Below are positions 33,521 through 45,113 of a stretch of 64,000 bases of DNA, piece after piece (the first letter of the stretch is position 1; each line of letters starts with the position of its first letter). Source of the stretch: Rhizophagus clarus (taxonomy: Eukaryota; Glomeromycota; Glomeromycetes; Glomerales; Glomeraceae); assembly GCA_015698045.1 (NCBI GenBank), contig BLAL01000019.1, positions 64,501 to 128,500 on the forward strand, given 5' to 3'. The translations under genes and the position numbers were made by a program. Below the pieces are notes generated by a model. It had not been told where the DNA came from, made no database searches, and saw only the letters and a list, made by a program, of their open reading frames with translations.

Positions 33521-33913
33521 TTATAGGTAATAAAATATTTTATCTACTTAAACGATCATCTCAGAAGATTAAAGATCCATTTTGGCCAGTAGAATTAAAT
33601 GAAAAATCAAAATCAAATTTAGGCACACCTCCAAAATTATCTGCTAAATCTCAATTGTCTCATAAAATAAATTTACCAAACCAATCACAATCTGGCAATA
33701 CGTTTTCTATACAACAAAGAAAAATAAAATAAATTCGAAATCTTTAACAAAAAATGAGAAGATAATTTATCTTCAATTACTGGTAAAGATATATTTAACA
33801 TAATAGCATTAATATCTGTATAATTAATTTCTTTACCTATGTTTATTTAATAGATAAACAGAGTACATCATTTGCTTCGTCATCAACATTTATAATGCCA
33901 AGTCCACCCCATA

Positions 33914-34665
33914 ATGCTTAAAGAACTACCACTTAATGATGATTTAAATTTAGATTTAAATTTGGATTTAACACCTAAATCTCACAATTTATGCCCTTAT
34001 TGTGATGAGATTCTACCAGATATTTTACCAGAAAAACTAAAAGACCAGTTGCAAAATCTACAGAACAAGTCAATCACAGAAGAAGAACGTTAATCTTTTT
34101 GTATAATACATCATGGTAAATTGAATATTGTTTCACTTGGATTGTCAAAAGGATATCCTGAATACATTGATTTAATGTACTTCTATCACGATCAAATTTG
34201 GAAATGATCTTACTGAAATTATCAATAGAAATATTTCAAGTTACTATTGGGACATTGCATCTTCAATATATAAAGAAGTTGAATATAATAAAGCCAAAGC
34301 GCCAATGATGTTTATGAAGGTTGGTAATTATCTGTTTGAATATAGATTTTGTTTTGTATTTTATTAATTAGTTTACTAATTTACAGCCAGGTTATTATGA
34401 GTTTAATGGGTTATATATCATTGTTAATACCTTAATGGATTTGTTTATTAATTTTAATAATCTTACAAAAGAACAAACTTACCCATTAAACCCTATGGAT
34501 TTTATTTACGAAGTTCTAGTACCAAAAGTAATATTGCGCCTGATTCGAGAGGATCGTAATAATAACATAACACTAGAAGACGCAAAAAAAATTTTAACTA
34601 ATAGTGTTGAATTTGGAGTGTATATGCATAACGATGAAATAGATATTGACAATTCTTTGTTTTAA
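33914..34665 (+). pseudogene. RTC4-like domain gene, broken
   Basis: From ATG 33,914 the frame gives an acidic leader, then HNLCPYCDEILPDILPEKLK, a TAA at about 34,091 and FCIIHHGKLNIVSLGLSKGY. A one-base shift near 34,190 precedes DLTEIINRNISSYYWDIASS. After a probable intron (about 34,320-34,385) comes PGYYEFNGLYIIVNTLMDLF with EVLVPKVILRLIRED and NSVEFGVYMHND. These blocks match the RTC4-like domain (restriction of telomere capping 4), a large family in Rhizophagus. At least one stop and one shift make it a pseudogene. Upstream Ser/Pro-rich sequence at 33,560-33,732 may be a former 5' exon. Confidence 0.7.
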
Positions 34666-34819
34666 ATAGCTTAATAAAATATGATGCGAATAATGTAATA
34701 GTAAAAGTTTTGTTCGAATAAATAATAAGGAAAACAAAAAATAATTTAAAATTAATGATTTATTAAAACTAAAGCCTGTGTGTGCAAACACAATATTATA
34801 CATGTGACTATGTGATAAT

Positions 34820-34975
34820 ACAATTTTTTCAATAATCAAAAACGATACAATTTTTTTCTCAATAATCAAAAACGATACAATTTTTTTCTCAATAATCAAA
34901 AACGATACAATTTTTTTCTCAATAATCAAAAACGATACAATTTTTTTTTCAATAATCAAAAACGATACAACAGTT
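34820..34975. repeat. Minisatellite, 30-bp unit, five copies
   Basis: AATCAAAAACGATACAATTT + TTTTCTCAAT repeats five times with almost no variation just downstream of the RTC4-like gene. A diverged copy, AATCAAAAAGCATCACC, follows. Confidence 0.9.
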
Positions 34976-35182
34976 TGTACAACTAACTTCTATAATCAAA
35001 AAGCATCACCTCCTTAATCAAAAACAATATATTTGCTCTTGAATGATTTACATAGTCACAAACTTTTACTGCGCGACGTACGTGCAACTAAGATCATCTT
35101 GTCTATATAAATAAGGAGAAATTGCGATTTGCGATCAAAAAAAATCTTCCTCTATTCTTTTCAATTAAACAAACTAAACAAA

Positions 35183-38100
35183 ATGGGTCCCAAAGGTCTC
35201 AAAGGAAAGAAAAATATTTGGTATCAAGTTGATGGACGCGAAGTAAGCAATGTTGAACTTCCTGCTGGTGGACAATACATTCAACTTTGTAGAGCTATTA
35301 AGGAAGAAGAAAATCTCGAAGTCCCTGCTAGTACTCTTACTCTCAAAGCAAAGAAAGTAGACGAAACGGGATATACTACTCTGAATGTCGATTTTTTTCA
35401 TGATGAATGTGACAATGACTTTAATAAATTGATTAGTAAATTCAAAATCAAACGAACAAATCCAATAAAAGTGAAATATCTGGGTATGTCCTTGTTCCCA
35501 TTTAGTTTATTGTTTATTTTCTTGTGTCATTGCAGAATAGAAACACAACAAATACATAGCTTTATTCATTTATTGAGTTTCTAACTTTCGTCAGCGACCG
35601 CATCAGAAAATGAAGAGATAAAGAAGTTGAAGGAAGAGCTAGACGCGTTGAAGATATCTCAAGGTACAGTATATCTTAATTCATCGCCATTAATTTATGT
35701 ACTTTACTGCCATTAACGTGCTGTATCTTATCTAATACATCTTTTGCCCTACTAGAAACAATACGTTCACCGGTGGTAGATAGATCAAGTACCTCATCAG
35801 TTAATTATTTATAATCATTCATACTTGTTCGTGTTTAAAAGTATTACATACACTCTTTTGTTAAGTCATTATTCTCTATTCACATTCTGTTTAACTTTAA
35901 CATAGCCCATGCATCTTCTAACGAAATACATGTCCGTTACGAGAATCAATCCTTTTCTTTTAATAAAAATGTCTTGGAAGCAATGAGAATATCTAATATA
36001 GATGACCTGACAGGGGTAATTAAATTGCAGTTGAAAAAGTCTATTAAAGATGTATCAGATAAAGTCATCACCCTTCGTCGCGGAGAGAATGATTTCATGG
36101 ATCCGGAAACGTCTATCTCTGGATTATGCAATACGGAAGATCAAGCATTGCACGTTATAGTTGGTGAGCATAATATAACGGTTATATTTACTGTAATTGA
36201 ATGTTCATTTCTGGTACTCTTACTAACACATTTATTTCTTAATTTGAAAATGTGCAAAGCGAATGTACCTACCATAAACTTAACGGTGAAAACATCTAAA
36301 AAAGACTTTTACTTTTCTAATCAACACATAGGTTCAACACATGATGAAATTATTAAGTTTATCAAAAGCAGGGAGGTACTTACACAATTTATCACCGACA
36401 ATACAATCTTCCTAGGAGATGATGGGCAAGCTCTGAGTTCACAACATCTAGTGTCTGCACAAGAATCTGGCACCTTCAACATTACTTTGACTGATCCGTA
36501 TATAGATACTGTATCACATAAAGAAATCCTTGAGGAAGCATTTAATTGCCAATTCAGATCCTAATAACATGAAAGAAAGATTCTTGAGTTATTTAAACAA
36601 AAAATACATGACTTGGAAAAGTGATGCCAATCATCGTGTACCATACAGCACAATATTTCAAAGTTCTGGTTATGGAAAATCACGACTAGTTAAAGAAGTA
36701 GCTAGGGGTATTCCTACAATTTATCTTTGTCTCCGGGATGTAAGAAGTACCGGATATCCTTTACGCACAAGTATGGGCGCAAACCTTTTTGAACGAGTGC
36801 TTGAAGACATAAAAGAGGGAGAGGAATGGAGATTTCTTTATATTCTGCAGATTGCTATTCAATGTTTCAAAGAGGAATTGGCGGAATGCGACAATAACTG
36901 TGAAAAATTGTGGAATAGTCAGATGGACACAATTTTCTGTGAAAGAGTATGGGGTAATATCCAACGTAAATCAGAAAACTGGAGAAACATATATAATTAT
37001 GAAGTGAATAATTCAGCTGATTTTATATTTGATAATGACTCAAGTAGTGTTACCTTTCTTCTCTGCGTTGATGAGGCCAGTACTCTCATATCATCGACTA
37101 GTAAAACTTCACCGTTTAGATTGCTACGTAGAGCATTAAGAAAAATAAAATGGAATGGATTTTTTGTCTTGCTTTTGGATACACTTAGCAAGATCTCAAA
37201 TTTTGCACCTCCAAAATCAATAGACCCATCAAGTCGGGATACTTCAGAATTGCCTCTCAAATTGTTTTATCCATATTTCCGACTAACTACAATGGATGTT
37301 TTCGCATCTAATAATTATGAAGATGAGTACTGGAATTTGGCTAAATTTGGTCGACCTTTGTATATTTCATACTTGCAAAGTTGCAAGGACGATACTGAAG
37401 CCATTAATAAACTTAAGAATCTTCTTGAGCGAAAGCTGCTTGGTGGAGCAAATAATTTTGAAGAAAGTCGACAGGATATTTCTAGTTTAGCAATTTTGTC
37501 ATCTATAATAGGGCTTGGTATGTCCCCACAATCTCAATTGGCCTCAGAACTTGTTGCTTCACATATGGCTACTTGTGTTTCTGTTTCAGAAGATAGGGAA
37601 CGGTTAATTATTACTTATCCTACCGAACCTATACTGCAGATGTAGCACTTGATTTTATGTCAGATTCCATGTTACCAAAAATATTAAAGCAGTTTAACAT
37701 TTTACTCAAGAAGGGTTTTGTGGAACCTGGACCTCGAGGAGAAATTGTTAGCCGAATTATTCTTGCTATTGTGGCTTATAAGCTGAAAACTGGGACAGAT
37801 AAAAGTGTTCAAAAGTTTCTTGAAGAACTTTATCATAAAGATTCTATGCCAAACTTGGATGGTTTTTCAGATAAATTTATTAATGGGACAGTATCATTTA
37901 CTCATTTCAGCGCAATTGAATATGTACCAGAAAAAGAAGATTTAGAATGGTTTTATACAAGAAAATGTGCTTTCATTATGAAACGAAATCATCCCGGGGC
38001 AGATATTTGTATTCCTGTTAAACTGGCGACTGATACTGATAAATATAGTCTTATTATTGTTCAAATCAAGAATATTGACACAACAAGTATAAAAAGTGAC

Positions 38101-38472
38101 AAAAATTATCCTGGCTCGGCTAAATCTATGCTTGATTGTAGTTATGTGTTTCAGAAATCCGATTTAAAAGATCATGATGAACCATGTTTGTGTTTATACT
38201 GGCAACTTGGATATCATTATCGCTATATGGAATCTCCATCTACTGTGAGTACCCGTAGAAGTGAATTAAGTTCAAACCTATGTTGGGCTACCTTTGGTCT
38301 TAAACATTACAAGATTGATAATATTGAAGATGTTCTTATTGATATATTAACTTCTCATATTTCACCATTTGATATTGAATGGCAAGTTGATAATGAAGAA
38401 GAAGGAGATATTTATTATGAAGATGAAATAAGAATTATGAATCCTCGTAAATATAAAAAAGAAATAGAATAA
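35183..38472 (+). pseudogene. Crinkler-like gene: ubiquitin-like header, P-loop NTPase, PD-(D/E)XK nuclease
   Basis: Exons 35,183-35,483, 35,595-35,663, 35,756-35,788, 35,906-36,163 and 36,260 onwards join in phase. The first exon is a ubiquitin-like Crinkler header (MGPKGLKGKKNIWYQVDGRE); an upstream TTG is not the start. Next come a coiled-coil-like NEEIKKLKEELDALKIS segment and a second beta-rich domain. The NTPase has a Walker A-like FQSSGYGKSRLV (about 36,660) and a Walker B-like LLCVDEAS (about 37,060). The C-terminal part has HPGADICIPVKL and LIIVQIKN, a restriction-endonuclease-like D...QxK pattern. A one-base insertion near 36,559 and a one-base loss near 37,638 break the long exon. 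Header-NTPase-nuclease order is known for Crinkler-type effectors. TATAAATAAGG lies at about 35,104. Confidence 0.8.
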
Positions 38473-39240
38473 ATAAATGTTAATTTTGCTAAATTTTTAT
38501 GAAATTCATGTTCGGTTCAATGGTTGTAGGCAGATTTATTCATTTAACATGAAATTTATTAATTTTTAAAGTTTGGTGTTTTTTTAATTTATGGTGCTCT
38601 TATTGGACAAAGTGTTTATTTTTGCCTCAGAAGTAGTAATTATGAAAATTATGAACCTCCCTATTTTGCATCTGCACATCTGGAAGTCATTCGGAAGTTA
38701 CTTACTGTATTGCAACATCATTATTTAAATATCATAGTTATAAAGGGTTTTAAAAACAACATATAACTGATTTTAACCAAAACAAGAAGATTATTATTAT
38801 GGTTATTTTAAGCAGGAAGATACAATTGAACTATACAATAAAAATTATATTATAATAAAGTCGGGAGATTAGTTTGCTTATTTTTTCTAATTATTTGGGG
38901 TTAGGTATAAATTTTGCGTACTGACCTTATAAAAATCCTTGCGTACAACTATTAGTAAAAAATTTAAATGTCCCCTGATCTCTATATATATATTTCGGGG
39001 TCCTTCCCAGGCACAAAAAAAACGCACGTAAAAATTTTTGGTTATCTGTTGCGCGGAATTTTGAAAATTTGTGCGTGTTCACATTCCCGCACATTGAATT
39101 TCAAACCGCGGCTATCAAAAATGATCGACATATTCTCTACCTTTAAGAATTTTGTATTTTCGAGCATAAAAAATCTCTGATTCCGGGCAAAATCGGCTAT
39201 ATTTGGTAATGATATGATCTTAAATAACGATAGATTACAT
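38473..39240. other. Intergenic, no gene seen
   Basis: AT-rich DNA between the Crinkler-like gene and the J-protein promoter. The frame at 38,968-39,180 has no recognisable content. A short CCCTGA/TCGGGG inverted repeat around 38,973-39,000 is the only structure noticed. Confidence 0.4.
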
Positions 39241-39262
39241 CATGTAAAACAAAATTTACTTA

Positions 39263-39275
39263 GAATGTTCTAGAT
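39263..39275 (+). promoter_or_regulatory. Heat-shock element upstream of the J-protein gene
   Basis: GAATGTTCTAGAT fits three alternating nGAAn units (GAA-nn-TTC-nn-GAt). It lies about 150 bp before the ATG and 37 bp before a TATA box. A J-protein chaperone under HSF control is expected. Confidence 0.6.
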
Positions 39276-39311
39276 TTAACTACAAAGCACTAGCATGTTC
39301 TCTCAACCTAA

Positions 39312-39319
39312 TATAAAAG
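39312..39319 (+). promoter_or_regulatory. TATA box of the J-protein gene
   Basis: TATAAAAG lies about 95 bp upstream of ATG 39,414, in the usual position for a short fungal 5' leader. Confidence 0.55.
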
Positions 39320-39413
39320 GGAAATCAAAGTTGAACTGATTCTTTCGAGTAATTAAAAGTTTTGCGAGATTTGCGAGACAATAAAAAAAAAATAATAAAA
39401 AAAAAAATAAAAA

Positions 39414-40648
39414 ATGGGCAAAGACTATTATAAAATTCTTGAAGTTGATAAGAGCGCGGACGAAGAACAACTTAAGAAAGCCTATCGAAAACTAGGTAGG
39501 TTTAATAATGTTGCGTTCATTTGTTAAATTTTCGGTTTTTTTTTCTTTTTAAAAAAAAAAATTAATATAATTTAGCATTGAAATGGCATCCGGATAGACA
39601 TCAAACTGATAAAGAAGCAGCAGAAATAAAATTTAAAGAGATTAGTGAAGCTTTTGAGGTACTCAGTGATAAAAATAAAAGACAGATTTATGATATATAT
39701 GGTGAAGAAGGTTTGAAAGCAGGTCCACCTCCATCTGATGCTGGTGCTAGTTTTCCAGGAGGATTTCCGGGTGGTGCTGGTTTTGCCAATTTCCCAGGCG
39801 GCACGACCTTTACCTTTAGTAGTGGTGCACGTAAGTACAAAAATCATGAATATTGATTAACAATATTTGAAATATTTATATTAACATATCCTATATCATA
39901 TTTAGGTGGATTTAATCCAACAGATCCAGACGTCATCTTTAAACAATTCTTTTCAAATTTTGGAGGCGGTGATGACGATTTTATGAATGCATTTCCTAGT
40001 GGCTTCTCACGAAGAAGTAGAGGCGGTAAATCATCCTCTGATGATTTTATGAGTGATTTCTTTTCCAGATCGCGTGGGCAAGAAAGTGGTGGTGCAATAG
40101 AGGTTAAACACACTTTACCGTTAACTCTTGAAGAGATCTACAAAGGAACTACAAAGAAACTTAAAGTCACACGAAAACTTATTGATAGTGCCACCAACAA
40201 AGTAGTTCCTACCGATAAGATTTTAGAAATTAATGTTAGACCGGGAATGAAAGCTGGATCTAAATTTAGATTTCCAAAATCTGGAGATGAATTACCGAAT
40301 GGAGAAACGCAAGATATCGTTGTAGTTTTAGAAGAAAAACCACATTCAATATTTAAACGTGATGGCGACGATCTGCGTATTACTTTAACTCTTAATTTAC
40401 TTGAAGCACTCGCAGGATTTAAAAAGACCATTCAAACATTGGATGGTAGAAGATTAGCTATTTCGGATACTTCAGTTATAAAGCCGGGTCAAGAACAAAG
40501 ATTCTCTAATGAGGGAATGCCCACGAAAGATCCACAGAGAAAAGGTGATCTTGTGGTGAAATACGATATTAAATTTCCTACTAAATTATCAGAAAGTCAA
40601 AAAAATACTCTTAAAAGTGCTTTACAAGACGTTAATTATGAGTCATGA
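39414..40648 (+). CDS. sis1: Class B J-protein (DnaJ/Sis1 type)
   Basis: Exons 39,414-39,495, 39,576-39,830 and 39,906-40,648 join in phase to 359 residues. The J domain is [24 protein letters not shown] at the start, with the catalytic HPD in KWHPDRH across the first intron and [11 protein letters not shown] at its end. A Gly/Phe-rich segment ([17 protein letters not shown]) follows. There is no Cys-rich zinc domain, so it is class B. Two beta-barrel substrate-binding domains carry [20 protein letters not shown] and [12 protein letters not shown]. It would act as cytosolic co-chaperone that stimulates Hsp70 ATPase and delivers unfolded clients. A heat-shock element lies upstream. It converges with the TMEM256-like gene. 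Confidence 0.95.
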
Positions 40649-40898
40649 TTTTTTTTTTTTTTTCGTTCCACATAGAAAAGGTGTTTATTTTTTATTATTA
40701 TTATCTTAATTATTATTTGATTATCTTAATTAAAAAAAAAAAAAGATATAAATATATTTTTAATAATTAGATATATCATTTAATCTCATTTGTAAAAATT
40801 TATTCTCACCTTTTCAGAGTAAATTATTACTTAAAATTTTAAATAAAACCAATTATATAGTTGTAATATAATAATTAAATTAAATATTGTAATTAGAA

Positions 40899-41586
40899 TC
40901 ATAATAAAAGAGAACCCCAACCAGCAAGCATAATTAAACCCCCAATAGGAGTAACGGGTCCTAAAAATTTAAATCTGATTTTATTTAAAATTAATAAATA
41001 TATAGTTCCACTAAACATGGTGGTTCCAGCTAGAATTAAGCAACCTGCTAATATAGCAGGTTTTCCTGTCTTTGGATTATTTACACTTGATAATACTAAT
41101 AATGCTACGGAATTCATAATTTGATAATTTGCTGCTATTTGCCAATTCTTACAAGTGAAATAATATTAAATGAATTATGTTATTCGTCTATAAAATGAAT
41201 AATGGCAGATAGATAAATCAATAAATACCTTTATTTTTGTTTGATCAGTTATATATTTTTGGAGACCATGAGAACCTAATTTAATAATGAAATCTGTAAA
41301 TATCTTTATTTATTATTATTCTTTTTAACCACCATTCTCAAACATGTAAAAGAAAAAAAGAAAAAGATGGCACGAGGATTAAAGGAACCGAATAGGTGTG
41401 TATATTATTGAAGGAATTATTAAAAGTATCGTTATAACCGACTTACCGTAAGCACCTAGTGCAATTCCTGAAAAACCTTTTATGAAAAAATTAAAAAAAA
41501 TTTTAATGTAACTTCTTTTATTTAAACCGAATAATATATTTACCTAAAAATGCTCCAGTTTGCCAAAGAAAAAGTGGTGATGGCAT
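40899..41586 (-). CDS. TMEM256: TMEM256/DUF423 family small membrane protein
   Basis: Four exons on the minus strand, 41,586-41,544, 41,476-41,447, 41,275-41,229 and 41,147-40,899, join in phase to 122 residues starting MPSPLFLWQTGAFLG. The family hallmark GAYGSHGL spans the second junction. Membrane segments are FSGIALGAYG, MNSVALLVLSS, AGCLILAGTTMFSGTIYLL and PVTPIGGLIMLAGWGSLLL. The C-terminal FLGPVTPIGG is diagnostic of DUF423. Length is typical. Function is unknown in the family; an inner-membrane or ER location is likely. It is transcribed divergently from the uL10m gene. Confidence 0.9.
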
Positions 41587-42019
41587 GATGAACCAAAGAA
41601 ATATGTCCAACAAGGATATCATAATTTACGAGACTTAAAAAAAGACAATTGATCTACAGTTTAAAGCTCTAAATATAGAAACTACGCAGCTTATCATCAT
41701 ATTGGTTAAAAAGATAAAAATAATCTATTTAATCTATTTTATTTTTCCAATAATGATGACAATGAAACACATTGCTTCAACTCGAGGTCTTGAAATTTTA
41801 CGCAACTTTCGATTGATTTTAATCGTTTTTTTTTTGTAAACTTTATTGTTCATTTTTATTAGGTTTTAAGTGTATCTTTCATCAAAAAACATTCAACAGT
41901 ACACCGCTTCCTGTTATCCGCTCATGTATTGTATCCAATTTGAGATATATTTACGTTAATTAATTCTTTTCAAATATTAAAAATTAACTTTACTTGAATT
42001 TAAATTCCAAATGCAACAG

Positions 42020-42699
42020 CTTCTTCGAAAACATCAGCAAATAATCAATCAGCTTCAACAATAAAGTCTTTCAACCCATCCTCGGAGACATTGACTTCAA
42101 AAAATATTCCACCACCAAAAGCTCCGCAAAAAAAGAAAACGAAGCATGGAAATAATTTTAAGCCACTTGCAGTTTATCTTTATAATTTATATTATACGCA
42201 ACTTCATTTTAATAGATTGATTTTTATAGTTCAACATAATAATCTTAACGTACAAGAACAGATTATACTTCGAAGAGAATTGAAACAAAAAGGAGCAGTT
42301 CTTACAGTAACTCGTGGAAGTATATTAGGGGCAGTCGTACGTCAATCAATATTATATAGAAATTTGTTGCCTCTGGTTGTAGGACCAACTTGTATGATTG
42401 GATCAAATGTTACCGATGAAGAAAATCCAAGATTAGTTGCTGATATTTTTAACATTATTAATAAGAACAAGAAGTTGATTTTGGTTGGTGGGAAAATGGA
42501 TAGATCTTTATTGAACTTGGAAGGGTTTCAAAATGTAACGAAATTGCCAGGATTGAAACATCTTCAAAGTGAACTGATTGGATTACTGAATTCGCCTGGT
42601 TCAAAAGTCGTTGAATTATTAAATAACAATCCTCAAAATTTGGTTTTCACTCTTGATACGCATAGAAATAACCTTGGTACTCAAAATTCAGGAGAGTGA
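42020..42699 (+). CDS. Mitochondrial ribosomal protein uL10m (MRPL11/MRPL10), main exon
   Basis: The open frame begins after an ATGCAACAG acceptor at 42,019 and runs to TGA at 42,699. After a Ser/Thr-rich leader and a basic KAPQKKKTKHGNN segment come the uL10 blocks LIFIVQHNNLNVQEQIILRR, GAVLTVTRGSILG, LVVGPTCMIG and KLILVGGKMDRSLLNLEG, then VTKLPGLKHLQSELIGLLNS. It is a stalk-base protein of the mitochondrial large subunit. The 5' exon with the start and targeting peptide is not certain. An arginine-containing ATG frame at about 41,754 (MKHIASTRGLEILRNFRL) is a candidate, but its splice phase could not be fixed. Confidence 0.85.
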
Positions 42700-42912
42700 T
42701 CAAAGATGATCCTTTGAGAAGTAAATGAATTAGGTTTAGTTTTGTAATTATCAGCTAGAGTAAAAAAATTAATTTTTTTTACCTTTTTTGGTATTTCTAA
42801 TTGTAAATTAAAAATCTTTTCTTTTTTTGTTTAATTCAAGCCAAAGAAAGAAAGAAAGAAATAAATAAATAAATTGAATTAAATAAATAAATTATTTTAT
42901 TAATTATCTCTA

Positions 42913-43675
42913 TTATTTATTGTGCCACAAGAAATTTTTGAGGGATGTCCAATGATCGGAGTCTAGATACAAATATTGCATAGAAGCTTGCAGAGAAGGT
43001 TGTAAGACATCACGATCGTGACGGAAAAGCCACATAACGAAACCCCAAACCACAGCTGCAAATATCGGGAAAGTGTGTTTAGGTTCTTCCATTACTTTAC
43101 GAGAAACTGGCAGCTTAGCTAACCCCACCATAATACGTGCAAAAACGTAAAGTACAATCTAATTAAAATATTTAAAAGAAAAGGTGAATTTTTCTTTTAA
43201 AAAAATTTACAGCTTATTGAACAACAAATTACGACAAAACTACCTGCTGGTTGATGTTGTTGTTTTCACCAAAAACATAATAACCACCAATTAAACCGGC
43301 TATGAATGAATGGCCATTTTGTTCTTTACCAACAATTTTTCTCTGTAAATACATCAAAGTTTTGTATACTGTAACAAATTTTGCTAAATTCTTTGAGTGT
43401 GTTTTTGTAGCATCAAAAACAAATTTCAGTTTATTCTCAACACTTACAGATTTATAATTAAGGAAAGAGAAAACAAAGTTAATAAAATATTTACATTTAA
43501 AAAAAGATATTTTTGAATAAAATTACCTTCCGGAACGGAATAAAAATGACATAACAAGAGCATGAGGAAATCTAACTTTTGCACCATAAACAGCACCATT
43601 ACGAAAACCTTTGACAATTGCCAAAATATCATGGTGGTCCGGATTATTAATGAAATTTGTAATTAAGTCCAACAT
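42913..43675 (-). CDS. PXMP4: PXMP4-like peroxisomal membrane protein (Tim17 family)
   Basis: Three minus-strand exons, 43,675-43,527, 43,442-43,244 and 43,158-42,913, join in phase to 197 residues, close to the usual 200-210. Family blocks are ILAIVKGFRNGAVYGAKVRF, PHALVMSFLFRSG, HSKNLAKFVTVYKTLMYLQ, HSFIAGLIGGYYVFGENNNI and VLQPSLQASMQYLYLDSDHW near the C-terminus. It is a multi-pass peroxisome membrane protein whose transport role is unsettled. Its 3' end converges with that of uL10m. Confidence 0.93.
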
Positions 43676-43997
43676 CAAAAAAAAAAAAAAAAAAATTAAA
43701 ATGAAGAATTATAAAATATCGAAGACTACTATATCGAAGCTTATCACCTACCAAATGATTGGCTGTAACAACAAGTGTGGCGCAGAATTTTTTTTTTTTT
43801 TTTTTCGTGTCGGTCACGTATTTTTTTTAAAGTAATTTAAAGCCGTTTATTTAAATTCATAAATTGAAAATTTTAATGTCCTTTAAAGAGAAAAAAATTT
43901 TGTGATTGCGATACATAAGAATTTGTAGAAATTGTAATACTATATATATTAGCCTTAAAGTAATATCTTAGAGAATAAGTTAACTAAATTTTTTTTT

Positions 43998-45063
43998 TTA
44001 CTCAGTTTTTGTTGCATAGAATCTATGAATTGTAGCACGAGTGCCATAATTTTCAAATTCAGTTTCAATTGTTTTCAACAATTTATCAATTTCAGCATCT
44101 TTCCCACCTTGCTTGCTAGAAGAAATTGAACTAGATCTTCTAATATGTTCAGAGTTATTATTTTTCTTAATACTATTCATTAAACTATTTCTTCTTACAT
44201 TACTATTATTTATATTTAATTTTAATTCATGACCTATAGAATTTAATATACATCTATAAGATTCCAACATATAAGTTGTAAATGATTGGGCTAGTTTATC
44301 ATGGGATAATTTTGAACTAATGGTTAATTCTCGATGTTCATGGTGAACCGGAGAAGAAATGTTTGGGGTTGAAGAGAAATGTTGAGCATGTAACAATGTT
44401 ACATCTGGATTTATTCCACGTGATTGAAGTTTTCTTCTAACTATTATTTGAGTCAAAAAAAGTTAGTAAAAGGATATTTAATTATAAGAATCATTTAATC
44501 ATACACTTACATGAGTAATTTATACGTTCTGTAACAGGTCCCTCATTAATTAATTTCAATTCTGGATCCGATATTTCAATCCAACCACCAATTTTACACA
44601 CTCTCATTAATTCAGAATACATAAATTGTTCCCATTGTGTTTCAGTTAAATCAAATATCATAAAACGAATGTGTACAAAATCAAAAGTCGAATCTGGAAA
44701 TGGAAGTCCATTAAGGAAATCGTGATGTATGAATTGAACATTAAATGGTTTCGTTGTAGGAAATAAAGGAAGCAAATCTATTCCTATATAGCGAGAAGAT
44801 GGATAATCCGATGACATTTCACAAATCCACGCTCCTGAACCACAACCCACATCTAACACTTTAGCACCACTGGTTAAACGTGGTTTAATTGGAGAAGAGA
44901 AATTCCCATTCCATCCTTCTCTAAGTACACAATGACCTAAATGTATTACTTCATCGACTGCGGCTAAATTATTGCTTTCAAGAAATAATCCTCTATAATT
45001 ACTATTCGTTAAAGTTTTATTATTAATACTTCGATTGTTAAGTTTTGATTGAATTGTACCCAT
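43998..45063 (-). CDS. SAM-dependent methyltransferase, two exons
   Basis: Exon 1 is 45,063-44,511 and exon 2 is 44,440-43,998. The junction is in phase and uses a GTAAGT donor and a CTAAC branch, giving 331 residues. Class I methyltransferase motifs: GAKVLDVGCGSGAWICEM (motif I, SAM binding), SSRYIGIDLLPLFP (motif II, acidic), FIHHDFLNGLPFPDSTFDFV and ELMRVCKIGGWIEISDPEL. The C-terminal third is Ser/Asn-rich, low complexity. It belongs to the many fungal methyltransferases of unknown substrate. An MGTIQSK start could allow N-myristoylation (inference). It lies upstream of, and on the same strand as, PXMP4. Confidence 0.9.
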
Positions 45064-45069
45064 AATAAT

Positions 45070-45080
45070 GTACTTATATA

Positions 45081-45113
<33 letters not shown>

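Noticed and set aside
33484..33732. ORF with hydrophobic N-terminus before the RTC4-like gene
   Set aside because: The apparent start is TTG within an inverted repeat. Only the Ser/Pro-rich later part may be a real former exon.
35129..35182. Upstream start for the Crinkler-like gene
   Set aside because: It begins at TTG. The ATG at 35,183 begins the typical ubiquitin-like header.
41740..41830. First exon of the uL10m gene with MKHIASTRGLEILRNFRL
   Set aside because: It is a plausible targeting peptide, but no donor gives a clear in-phase join to 42,020, so it is not included in the CDS.
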